Source: Prochlorococcus sp. AG-347-K17 (GTDB lineage Bacteria; Cyanobacteriota; Cyanobacteriia; PCC-6307; Cyanobiaceae). Taken from it: a stretch of DNA of 53,657 nucleotides. The notes beneath the pieces are model-generated. The model had not been told where the DNA came from and searched no databases. It was given only the letters and a program-made list of their open reading frames with translations. Shown here one piece after another: positions 47,220 through 53,657 of this stretch (the stretch's first letter is position 1; each line of letters opens with the position of its first letter). A program made the translations under genes and the position numbers. The stretch is taken from NCBI GenBank assembly GCA_003281385.1, contig QCCE01000011.1:1-53657 (forward strand). The letters run 5' to 3'.

Positions 47220-47398
47220 TCAAATACTTTAGGATCAGGGTGAAGAATTAATTGATTGTTATGAGTTTTCTTTAATTTGAAACCTTTCTTAGATAGTTTT
47301 TTCATTAAGTTAGCTGTTTCCTCGAATCTTGATGCCATTGCGTCAAGACTTGAGCAGTCACTTGTTAGTCCATTATCTTTCCAAGTAAAAAAATTCAT
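47153..47398 (-). CDS. Small conserved hypothetical protein overlapping sps
   Basis: This 81-residue protein begins FTWKDNGLTSDCSSLDAMASRFEETANLMKKL, with a helix, then strands KLKKTHNNQLILHP and a proline-rich end. The sequence looks like a genuine folded protein that I recall from picocyanobacteria, though no function is known. It starts 10 bases after the mraY stop on the same strand and overlaps the last 67 bases of sps, read on the other strand. The overlap could allow antisense interference. Confidence 0.65.
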   Translation of the reverse strand: MNFFTWKDNGLTSDCSSLDAMASRFEETANLMKKLSKKGFKLKKTHNNQLILHPDPKVFDQWGFISEELPFKQLCLISDEE

Positions 47399-47408
47399 AA
47401 TAAATTTT

Positions 47409-48485
47409 TTAGAGGTTGGTTTTTAAAACTATACCTAAAATTACAAGTAAAATGTTGATTTTCCAAAAATTTTCAACTATCTTTTGTTCCTTAATTCCTT
47501 TAAGTTCATAATGGTGGTGTAGCGGAGACATTAAAAATATACGTTTACCTTGATAAAATAACTTTTTTGTAATTTTAAAAAATCCTACTTGAATTATTAC
47601 TGATAGTGATTCAATAATAAATATTCCTGAGAAAATAGTTACGGTAAAAATGCTATTAGTTAATAATGCAATAGAACCTAGAATTGCTCCAATACTTAAA
47701 GATCCAGTGTCACCCATAAATATTTTTGCAGGATAACTATTATATTTAAGAAATCCTAAGCATATGCCTGACATTGAATAACATAAGATACTAAAAATAA
47801 AAAACTCTTGCTGTTCTTTCATTAGTATTTCTGTTCCTAATCCGTAAAAGACGATTCCACTGCATCCAGCTGCTAATCCATCTAGTCCATCAGTCAAATT
47901 TACTGAATTACTTATTCCAACCAGTACTAAAAAAGAAATGGGCAATATGAAAATATTCACATTTATTCCCCAAGAGTCAGATATTGTTATTAATGGATTT
48001 ATTAAATTTTTATCATAGGTTAATAATATGAAAATTATCGAGATGATACTTTGTAAGATAAATTTCTCTTTTGTTTTTAATCCTGTATTTTCCTTATTTT
48101 TAATACTTAAATAATCATCTAAAAATCCTATAACAAAGAAACCAAAAATAGTAATTAATAAAAGAAATAATTTTAGAGAACCTAAATTTAAAGTTATTAT
48201 TAAAAGAAAAATTAAAAAAGGGATTATCATAAAAATCCCTCCCATTGTTGGGGTATTACCTTTTTTAAAGTGATTAGCAGGACCTTCGGTTCTTATATTT
48301 TGAAGTATATTTAATTTTTTGATTATTTTTAAACCATTCTTTGTCGTGATTAAAGAAATAAAGAAAAATAATGTATAAACTAATAAAAAAATAAAATTGT
48401 TAAAAAAAAACGAGGTTACTATTAAAGCAAAAGTATTTAATACTATTAAGGATTTAAAATTAAACTCTTTAATCTTCCCAATCAT
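47409..48485 (-). CDS. mraY: Phospho-N-acetylmuramoyl-pentapeptide-transferase
   Basis: MraY moves phospho-MurNAc-pentapeptide to undecaprenyl phosphate, the first membrane step of peptidoglycan synthesis. The 358-residue protein has about ten membrane segments. The catalytic Asp residues lie in NLTDGLDGLAAG and MGDTGSLSIG, and the LMSPLHHHYELKG motif is present near the end. The start overlaps the DUF3134 gene by 17 bases. MurB and MurC are in the other part of this window. Confidence 0.97.
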   Translation of the reverse strand: MIGKIKEFNFKSLIVLNTFALIVTSFFFNNFIFLLVYTLFFFISLITTKNGLKIIKKLNILQNIRTEGPANHFKKGNTPTMGGIFMIIPFLIFLLIITLNLGSLKLFLLLITIFGFFVIGFLDDYLSIKNKENTGLKTKEKFILQSIISIIFILLTYDKNLINPLITISDSWGINVNIFILPISFLVLVGISNSVNLTDGLDGLAAGCSGIVFYGLGTEILMKEQQEFFIFSILCYSMSGICLGFLKYNSYPAKIFMGDTGSLSIGAILGSIALLTNSIFTVTIFSGIFIIESLSVIIQVGFFKITKKLFYQGKRIFLMSPLHHHYELKGIKEQKIVENFWKINILLVILGIVLKTNL

Positions 48486-48750
48486 CTTCTAAAGAAGGGT
48501 CTTCTTCAGTTTTATAATCTTCCTTTTCTCCCATTAGCGCTGAAAGTTCTTCTTCTTCTATCGTACTAATCTCTTGTGAATCTCCATCTTTTTCAGCAAT
48601 AAGCCTTCCTGTATCTTCAAGCCAAGATAATAAATCAGGTTCATCTCTCAGGGGTAAAACAGGAGCTGGATCGTCTCTGTGATAGCAGCTTAAAGCAGGG
48701 TTAACTTCAGAGATATCGTCTAATCTGAGTTTTAATTTATTTGAATCCAT
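48469..48750 (-). CDS. DUF3134 family protein
   Basis: This 93-residue acidic protein contains NPALSCYHRDDPAPVLPLRDEPDLLSWLEDTGRLIA, the block I associate with cyanobacterial DUF3134 (from memory). It is followed by a Glu/Asp-rich tail. The function is unknown. It overlaps mraY by 17 bases, so the two are probably translated together. A perfect 19-base tandem duplication lies one base upstream of its start codon. Confidence 0.8.
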   Translation of the reverse strand: MDSNKLKLRLDDISEVNPALSCYHRDDPAPVLPLRDEPDLLSWLEDTGRLIAEKDGDSQEISTIEEEELSALMGEKEDYKTEEDPSLEDDWED

Positions 48751-48751
48751 T

Positions 48752-48789
48752 AAAGGTTTTGTTCTATATAAAAGGTTTTGTTCTATATA
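48752..48789. repeat. Perfect 19-bp tandem duplication upstream of DUF3134 gene
   Basis: A 19-base unit (AAAGGTTTTGTTCTATATA) is present twice, at 48752-48770 and 48771-48789, with no mismatch. It lies between the DUF3134 and small membrane protein starts. The TATATA in each copy could act as a -10 box, so the duplication may double a promoter element. Confidence 0.9.
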
Positions 48790-48822
48790 TAAGATAATAC
48801 ATAATGAAGCACACGAAAAACT

Positions 48823-49017
48823 TTGTTTGATAAATCTAATTTAAAATACTTTACTGTCTGGCTAATTTCATTGTTTTTGTCTGGATTATTTAAAATTATT
48901 GGATACTTCAATCCTGATGCTTTAATAATTAATAACTTTCTTCTCTTATTACTAGTTTTTGGTCCAGCTCTTTTAGTTACAATAATATTAGTTTTTAATA
49001 AGTTTTCAAATTCTTAA
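48823..49017 (+). CDS. Small two-span membrane protein
   Basis: This 64-residue, strongly hydrophobic protein has two membrane segments (about 10-27 and 38-57) split by a GYFNPDALI turn. No family is recognised. The only start seen in frame is TTG at 48823, so the start is uncertain. It precedes argG by 21 bases on the same strand and may be co-transcribed. Its sensible two-helix layout and placement support a real gene. Confidence 0.55.
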   Translation: MFDKSNLKYFTVWLISLFLSGLFKIIGYFNPDALIINNFLLLLLVFGPALLVTIILVFNKFSNS

Positions 49018-49038
49018 TTACGTCAAAAATTTAAATTT

Positions 49039-50268
49039 ATGGAGCAAACTTATATGCAGCAGATAAAAAAAGTTGTACTAGCTTATTCTGGTGGAGTAGA
49101 TACTAGCGTTTGCATTCCATATTTGAAGAATGAATATGGAATTTCTGAAGTGATTACTTTTGTAGCAGATCTTGGACAAGGCGAGGATTTAGAACTTATA
49201 AGGCAAAAAGCTTTGAATTCCGGTGCATCTAAATCAATTGTTGGAAATTTAGTTAATAGTTTTGTTGAGAGATACGCTTTCCCAGCTATTAGAGCAAACG
49301 CTTTATATTTAGATAAATATCCTTTATCAACTGCTCTTGCTAGGCCTTTAATTGCTGAAAATCTTGTGAAAATTGCTAGAGAGATTAATGCCGATGCAGT
49401 AGCTCATGGATGTACCGGTAAAGGGAACGATCAAGTTCGATTTGACTTAGCAATCAATGCTCTAGGCCCTGATTTGAAAATAATTACTCCTGCAAGGGAG
49501 TGGAATATGAGTAGGGAAGAGGCAATAGTATATGGAGAAAAATTTGGCATTCCTGCACCAGTATCAAAAAAATCACCATATTCGATAGACGTTAATTTAC
49601 TCGGTAGGAGTATTGAAGCTGGCATATTAGAAGACCCAATGCAAGAAGCACCTGAAGATATATTTTCGATGACATCTTCAATTGATAATTCACCTGATTC
49701 TCCTCAAGATATAGAAATTGTTTTCAAAAATGGGTTTCCAGTTGGAATTAATGATGAATTTTTAACTCCAGTAGAGATTATTCAAAAAGCTAATGACCTT
49801 TCAGGTGCCCATGGTTTTGGAAGAATAGATATGATTGAAGACAGAGTAGTGGGAATTAAAAGTAGAGAGATTTACGAAACACCTGGCCTCCTACTTCTAA
49901 TCAAAGCTCACAAAGAATTAGAGAGCATTACATTAAACCCAGACGTCGTCGAGTTTAAGGGATTAGTGGAAAAAAAATGGGGTCAATTAGTCTATCAAGG
50001 TTTTTGGTTTGGACCTCTTAAAGAAAGTCTAGATGCATTTATATCATCGACACAAAATTCAGTTAATGGAAGAGTAAAGATGAGACTGTATAAGGGGAAC
50101 GCTACAATAATTGGGAGAATGTCGGAAAATAATTCACTTTATAGGGAAGATTTGGCAACTTATAGTAAAGATGATGTCTTTAATCACTCTTTAGCAGAGG
50201 GTTTTATTTATATGTGGGGTATGTCTAATAAAATATGGGCTGAGTTAAATTCAAAAACAAAAGACTAA
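49039..50268 (+). CDS. argG: Argininosuccinate synthase
   Basis: ArgG joins citrulline and aspartate with ATP; argH in this window finishes arginine synthesis. The 409-residue protein has the ATP-binding P-loop AYSGGVDTS at 15-23, and [11 protein letters not shown] and [15 protein letters not shown] further on. These are family landmarks. A second in-frame Met at residue 6 is an alternative start. The end lies three bases from the convergent rpsF stop. Confidence 0.97.
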   Translation: MEQTYMQQIKKVVLAYSGGVDTSVCIPYLKNEYGISEVITFVADLGQGEDLELIRQKALNSGASKSIVGNLVNSFVERYAFPAIRANALYLDKYPLSTALARPLIAENLVKIAREINADAVAHGCTGKGNDQVRFDLAINALGPDLKIITPAREWNMSREEAIVYGEKFGIPAPVSKKSPYSIDVNLLGRSIEAGILEDPMQEAPEDIFSMTSSIDNSPDSPQDIEIVFKNGFPVGINDEFLTPVEIIQKANDLSGAHGFGRIDMIEDRVVGIKSREIYETPGLLLLIKAHKELESITLNPDVVEFKGLVEKKWGQLVYQGFWFGPLKESLDAFISSTQNSVNGRVKMRLYKGNATIIGRMSENNSLYREDLATYSKDDVFNHSLAEGFIYMWGMSNKIWAELNSKTKD

Positions 50269-50271
50269 CAT

Positions 50272-50745
50272 TTAAGATTCTGCTTTTTCTTTAGTTTCGG
50301 TAGCATCTTTTCCAGAAGGTGAAGGATCTGCACTTGCTACTGGTTGGTTTTCTTTAGATTCCACTTTGACATCTGTATTATCTTTATTCTCTGCTTGAGA
50401 TGTACTCTTATTTGAAGGTCTTGGGGCTGGCAAAGGACCCTCTTGTTTGACGGTCATATATCTAATCACATCATCACTTAGTCTCATTGCTTTTTCAATT
50501 TTGAAAATATGTTGCCCGTTGCCTTGATGACTTAGTTGTACGTAAATACCTTCTCTATGTTTTGCTATTTGATAAGCTAATCTTCTCTTACCCCTCATTT
50601 GACTATCCAGAATGGTACCGTCAAATTCTTCTAAGAGCTTATTGTATTTTTCAATGTGATTAGTTACTTCATCTTCCGCAATGTCTGGGCGGAGGATATA
50701 CATGGTTTCGTAATAAGATTGTTGATCGTTCATAGTTTCAGACAA
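50272..50745 (-). CDS. rpsF: Ribosomal protein S6, with long disordered C-terminal tail
   Basis: S6 binds 16S rRNA and S18 in the platform of the small ribosomal subunit. The S6 domain is clear ([17 protein letters not shown] to [12 protein letters not shown], residues about 10-102). A Pro/Ser/Lys/Glu-rich tail of about 55 residues follows and looks disordered, as in other marine cyanobacterial S6 proteins. The start could be the first Met or the one four codons on (50733). It is convergent with argG and has a 92-base upstream gap to aroE. Confidence 0.95.
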   Translation of the reverse strand: MSETMNDQQSYYETMYILRPDIAEDEVTNHIEKYNKLLEEFDGTILDSQMRGKRRLAYQIAKHREGIYVQLSHQGNGQHIFKIEKAMRLSDDVIRYMTVKQEGPLPAPRPSNKSTSQAENKDNTDVKVESKENQPVASADPSPSGKDATETKEKAES

Positions 50746-50837
50746 GGTCTTTGGCTCATAAATTGGAGTGATGAGCGTCTGTTCATTATTTACGATACAT
50801 TACGACAGGCAATTTCTAAAAAAAAGTGGATCATTTT

Positions 50838-51698
50838 TTAAAGATATTTTTTTAATGCGTCATTCATTATATGAAAAGGTACCTCTAAGCCATTTGTCCA
50901 AAATGATAATGATTTCAATCCCTGAGCAACAAGCATTTGCAAACCATCGATAGTCATGCATCCTTTATTAGCGCTGAATTTTAATAGATGAGTCGGAGCA
51001 GGATTATAGATTAAATCATAAACAATAGTTTTTGAGTTAAGAGATCTCCAAAAATAATCTCCATATGGCAATAAATTCATTTCATTTTTGGCTGTCTTCA
51101 TTCCTACTGGCGTTGTATTTACAACTAAATCTGCTTCTTCAATTAAATTTTGAGCTTGATTATCGTTACTTAAGAAGCTCTGAAGTTCAATTTGATTTTC
51201 AAAGTTTTTTATTAATTCATCTAGTGATGATTTGTTACGTCCTATTACTGAAATTTTTGAAAGATTTAAATTTATTAAACCTTGAATAACAGATTTTGCT
51301 GCACCTCCGGAGCCAAGAACTATTGATTTTTTCTTTGCTAAGTTATGATTTTTTAATGGATAAATAAATCCTTCCAAATCAGTATTAGTTGCACTCCATT
51401 CATTTTCAGAATTTAATTTAAGAGTATTAATAGCCTTCAGTTTGTTTGCAATAGGCGAAATTTCACTACATAGGTTAAATACTTTTTCTTTATGGGGAAT
51501 TGTTATATTTAAACCTTTGCAATTGATTTTTTTCAAAGAATTCAGAACCAATTCTAGATCTTCATCTTTGCAAGGTATAGCAATATAAATTAAATCTAAG
51601 CCTAGATATTGGAATGCGGCATTTTGCATAATTGGTGACAATGAATGGCTTACTGGATTGCCGATTAATGCTATAAAAGATGTCTTACTTGAAATCAT
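50838..51698 (-). CDS. aroE: Shikimate dehydrogenase
   Basis: AroE reduces 3-dehydroshikimate with NADPH in aromatic amino-acid synthesis. The 286-residue protein has the substrate motif SHSLSP at 17-22, catalytic Lys70 in NITIPHK, and the NADP loop GSGGAAKSV. NTTPVGM and the late DGLQMLVAQG stretch are also typical. The 115-base gap upstream, divergent from dnaK, should hold both promoters. Confidence 0.97.
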   Translation of the reverse strand: MISSKTSFIALIGNPVSHSLSPIMQNAAFQYLGLDLIYIAIPCKDEDLELVLNSLKKINCKGLNITIPHKEKVFNLCSEISPIANKLKAINTLKLNSENEWSATNTDLEGFIYPLKNHNLAKKKSIVLGSGGAAKSVIQGLINLNLSKISVIGRNKSSLDELIKNFENQIELQSFLSNDNQAQNLIEEADLVVNTTPVGMKTAKNEMNLLPYGDYFWRSLNSKTIVYDLIYNPAPTHLLKFSANKGCMTIDGLQMLVAQGLKSLSFWTNGLEVPFHIMNDALKKYL

Positions 51699-51813
51699 GT
51701 TTAGAATTTTTCTTTAAAATAATGATCTGTTCGGGAACCACACCCCATCTTTGAGTAACAATAATGACGTCAATGACCGATTATGGAGAATAACAAATAT
51801 AAAGGCTTTACCC

Positions 51814-53657
51814 ATGGGCAAGGTTGTAGGAATCGATTTAGGAACAACTAATAGTTGTGTTGCTGTAATGGAAGGTGGTAAACCTACTGTAATAGCAAAT
51901 GCTGAGGGTTTCAGAACTACTCCATCAGTTGTTGCATATACAAAAAATCAAGATCAGCTTGTTGGACAAATAGCTAAAAGACAGGCTGTAATGAACCCTG
52001 AAAATACTTTTTATTCAGCAAAACGATTTGTTGGAAGAAGAGTTGACGAAGTTAATGAAGAATCTAAAGAAGTTAGTTATTCTGTTGAAAAATCTGGTTC
52101 TAGCGTCAAATTAAAATGCCCTATTTTGGATAAGCAGTTCTCTCCTGAAGAGGTAAGTTCTCAAGTTTTAAGAAAGTTAGCAGATGATGCGGGTAAATAT
52201 CTTGGTGAAAAAGTTACACAAGCTGTAATTACAGTTCCAGCTTATTTTAATGATTCACAAAGACAGGCTACCAAAGATGCTGGAAAGATTGCAGGTTTAG
52301 AAGTCCTCAGAATTGTCAATGAGCCAACCGCTGCGGCCTTAGCATATGGTTTGGATAAAGAAAATGAAAAAATTCTTGTTTTTGATTTAGGGGGAGGAAC
52401 ATTTGATGTCTCAGTTATTGAAGCAGGTGATGGAGTAACTGAAGTTCTATCTACGTCTGGAGATACACATTTAGGTGGTGATGATTTTGATAGATGTATT
52501 GTAGATCACTTAGCTAATACTTTTAAATCCAATGAGGGTATTGATCTTAGACAAGATAAGCAAGCTTTGCAAAGATTGACTGAAGCTGCAGAAAAAGCAA
52601 AAATAGAGCTCTCAAATGCTACGCAAAGTGAAATAAATTTACCCTTTATTACAGCTACGCCTGAAGGACCAAAACATTTAGATTTGAATCTTACCAGAGC
52701 AAAGTTCGAGGAACTAGCAGCTTCTTTAATTGATAGGTGTAAGACACCAGTTGAGAGAGCTATAAGCGATGCAAAAATTTCTACTAGTGAAATTGATGAA
52801 GTTGTTATGGTCGGAGGCTCATCTAGAATACCTGCTGTTCTAGATTTAGTTAAAAAAATAATTGGTAAAGAGCCAAATCAAACAGTTAATCCTGATGAGG
52901 TAGTAGCTGTTGGAGCTGCAATTCAGGGAGGAGTTTTAGCCGGAGAGGTTAAAGATATATTGTTGCTTGACGTTACTCCACTTTCTCTAGGTGTAGAGAC
53001 TCTAGGCGGAGTAATGACAAAAATGATAAATCGAAATACTACTGTACCTACAAAGAAATCTGAAACATATTCAACTGCTGTAGACGGTCAAACAAATGTT
53101 GAAATACACGTTTTACAGGGTGAAAGAGAAATGGCTTCTGATAACAAAAGCTTAGGAACCTTTAGATTGGATGGAATACCGTCAGCACCAAGAGGAGTTC
53201 CGCAAATCGAAGTTACATTTGATATCGATGCAAATGGAATTCTTAGTGTTACTGCTAAAGATAAAGGAAGTGGTAAAGAGCAAAGTATTTCTATCACTGG
53301 TGCTTCTACTCTATCTGATAATGAAGTAGAAAAAATGGTTAAAGATGCTGAATCAAATGCATCTGCAGATAAAGAAAAAAGAGAAAAAATTGATTTAAAA
53401 AATCAAGCTGAAACTCTTGTCTACCAAACAGAAAAGCAACTTAGTGAGTTAGGAGATAAAATTGATGCTGCAGCCAAGTCTAAAGTTGAAGAAAAAAGTA
53501 AAGCTTTAAAAGAAGCAACTTCAAAAGAAGATTATGAATCAATGAAAAAACTTCTTGAAGAACTTCAGCAAGAACTTTATACAGTTGGTTCATCTGTTTA
53601 TCAGCAACCAGGTAATCAACCACCATCACCTGGCGCAGCAGGCGGTACTGATCAGAG
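51814..53657 (+). CDS. dnaK: Molecular chaperone DnaK (Hsp70), C-terminus cut by window edge
   Basis: This is the Hsp70 ATPase chaperone. The N-terminal nucleotide domain has GIDLGTTNS (6-14), the [17 protein letters not shown] region and [10 protein letters not shown]. The substrate domain and helical lid follow, and the frame is open to the window end at about residue 614, probably some 20 residues short of the true end. Only one dnaK is visible here; cyanobacteria often carry several, and this intact canonical form resembles the essential DnaK2. DnaJ and GrpE are encoded at 17-19 kb. Confidence 0.97.
   Translation, partial: MGKVVGIDLGTTNSCVAVMEGGKPTVIANAEGFRTTPSVVAYTKNQDQLVGQIAKRQAVMNPENTFYSAKRFVGRRVDEVNEESKEVSYSVEKSGSSVKLKCPILDKQFSPEEVSSQVLRKLADDAGKYLGEKVTQAVITVPAYFNDSQRQATKDAGKIAGLEVLRIVNEPTAAALAYGLDKENEKILVFDLGGGTFDVSVIEAGDGVTEVLSTSGDTHLGGDDFDRCIVDHLANTFKSNEGIDLRQDKQALQRLTEAAEKAKIELSNATQSEINLPFITATPEGPKHLDLNLTRAKFEELAASLIDRCKTPVERAISDAKISTSEIDEVVMVGGSSRIPAVLDLVKKIIGKEPNQTVNPDEVVAVGAAIQGGVLAGEVKDILLLDVTPLSLGVETLGGVMTKMINRNTTVPTKKSETYSTAVDGQTNVEIHVLQGEREMASDNKSLGTFRLDGIPSAPRGVPQIEVTFDIDANGILSVTAKDKGSGKEQSISITGASTLSDNEVEKMVKDAESNASADKEKREKIDLKNQAETLVYQTEKQLSELGDKIDAAAKSKVEEKSKALKEATSKEDYESMKKLLEELQQELYTVGSSVYQQPGNQPPSPGAAGGTDQ

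Noticed and set aside
47219..47400. Frameshift or premature stop hiding a sucrose phosphatase domain after sps
   Set aside because: The downstream DNA codes for another gene on the minus strand and no HAD motif is found in any frame.
51764..51793. Nine-codon upstream frame (MTSMTDYGE) before dnaK and the TGACGTCA palindrome at 51765-51772
   Set aside because: It is short enough to arise by chance; no regulated-leader features or repeats of the palindrome were seen.

Overview
This window is from a very AT-rich, tightly packed cyanobacterial chromosome. The best match is a high-light-adapted Prochlorococcus, close to the MED4/MIT9312 group. That call rests on low GC by eye (not computed), gene spacings of a few bases, cyanobacterial markers (a CYP38/TLP40-type cyclophilin, Gap2, CbiD, sucrose-phosphate synthase, DUF502 and DUF3134 proteins), and gene order. 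From memory, the run dnaN / PRC-barrel / purL / purF / topoisomerase A / TPR / queG / DUF502 / nusB / ftsY / rsbU-like / argH / RNA-binding protein / dus / msrB / grpE / dnaJ / rsgA / murB / murC / gap2 / thiL / cyclophilin / efp / accB / pdxA matches the first few dozen genes of Prochlorococcus genomes, here running leftward from about 37 kb.

Layout. 1-2.4 kb: a truncated PD-(D/E)XK nuclease, then guaA with what looks like a degenerate copy of its own 3' end downstream. 2.4-7.8 kb: cbiD, a class V aminotransferase, and small genes (half-length AbrB-type membrane protein, secreted coiled-coil protein, HNH nuclease, SDR epimerase). 7.8-13 kb: pdxA, accB, efp, lumenal cyclophilin, thiL, gap2. 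13-19.5 kb: murC-murB-ybaB facing an rsgA / TusA-like / dnaJ / grpE / msrB minus-strand group. 19.5-26.8 kb: dusA, a glycine-rich RRM protein, argH, a PP2C phosphatase, ftsY with a 7 x 30-bp in-frame repeat, nusB, DUF502. 27-31.3 kb: queG, a TPR protein and a second GyrA/ParC-type subunit. 31.3-37 kb: a dnaN / PRC-barrel / purL / purF cluster. 37.03-37.36 kb: the only gap over 300 bases, which looks like the replication origin. 37.4-53.7 kb: thrC, DUF1400, ABC1 kinase, recN, uvrA, a phosphatase-less sucrose-phosphate synthase, mraY, argG, rpsF, aroE and a truncated dnaK.

Working together: dnaN and oriC define replication start. murB/murC/mraY make peptidoglycan precursors. purL/purF/guaA make purines and GMP. 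argG/argH close arginine synthesis. dnaK/dnaJ/grpE form the Hsp70 system. efp, rpsF, nusB, rsgA, dusA and queG serve translation. recN/uvrA are DNA repair.

Most of the window is ordinary core genome. No tRNA, rRNA, CRISPR, insertion sequence or prophage was seen. The strongest unusual signal is the origin: an AT-rich block, then four TAG triplets, then two tandem DnaA-box-like sites and five more on both strands. This is the same order as the basal unwinding system described in Bacillus subtilis. Secondary signals are the guaA-tail repeat (guaA is a known island integration site), the ftsY repeat array, a 19-bp perfect tandem duplication ahead of the DUF3134 gene, and the missing sucrose phosphatase domain.
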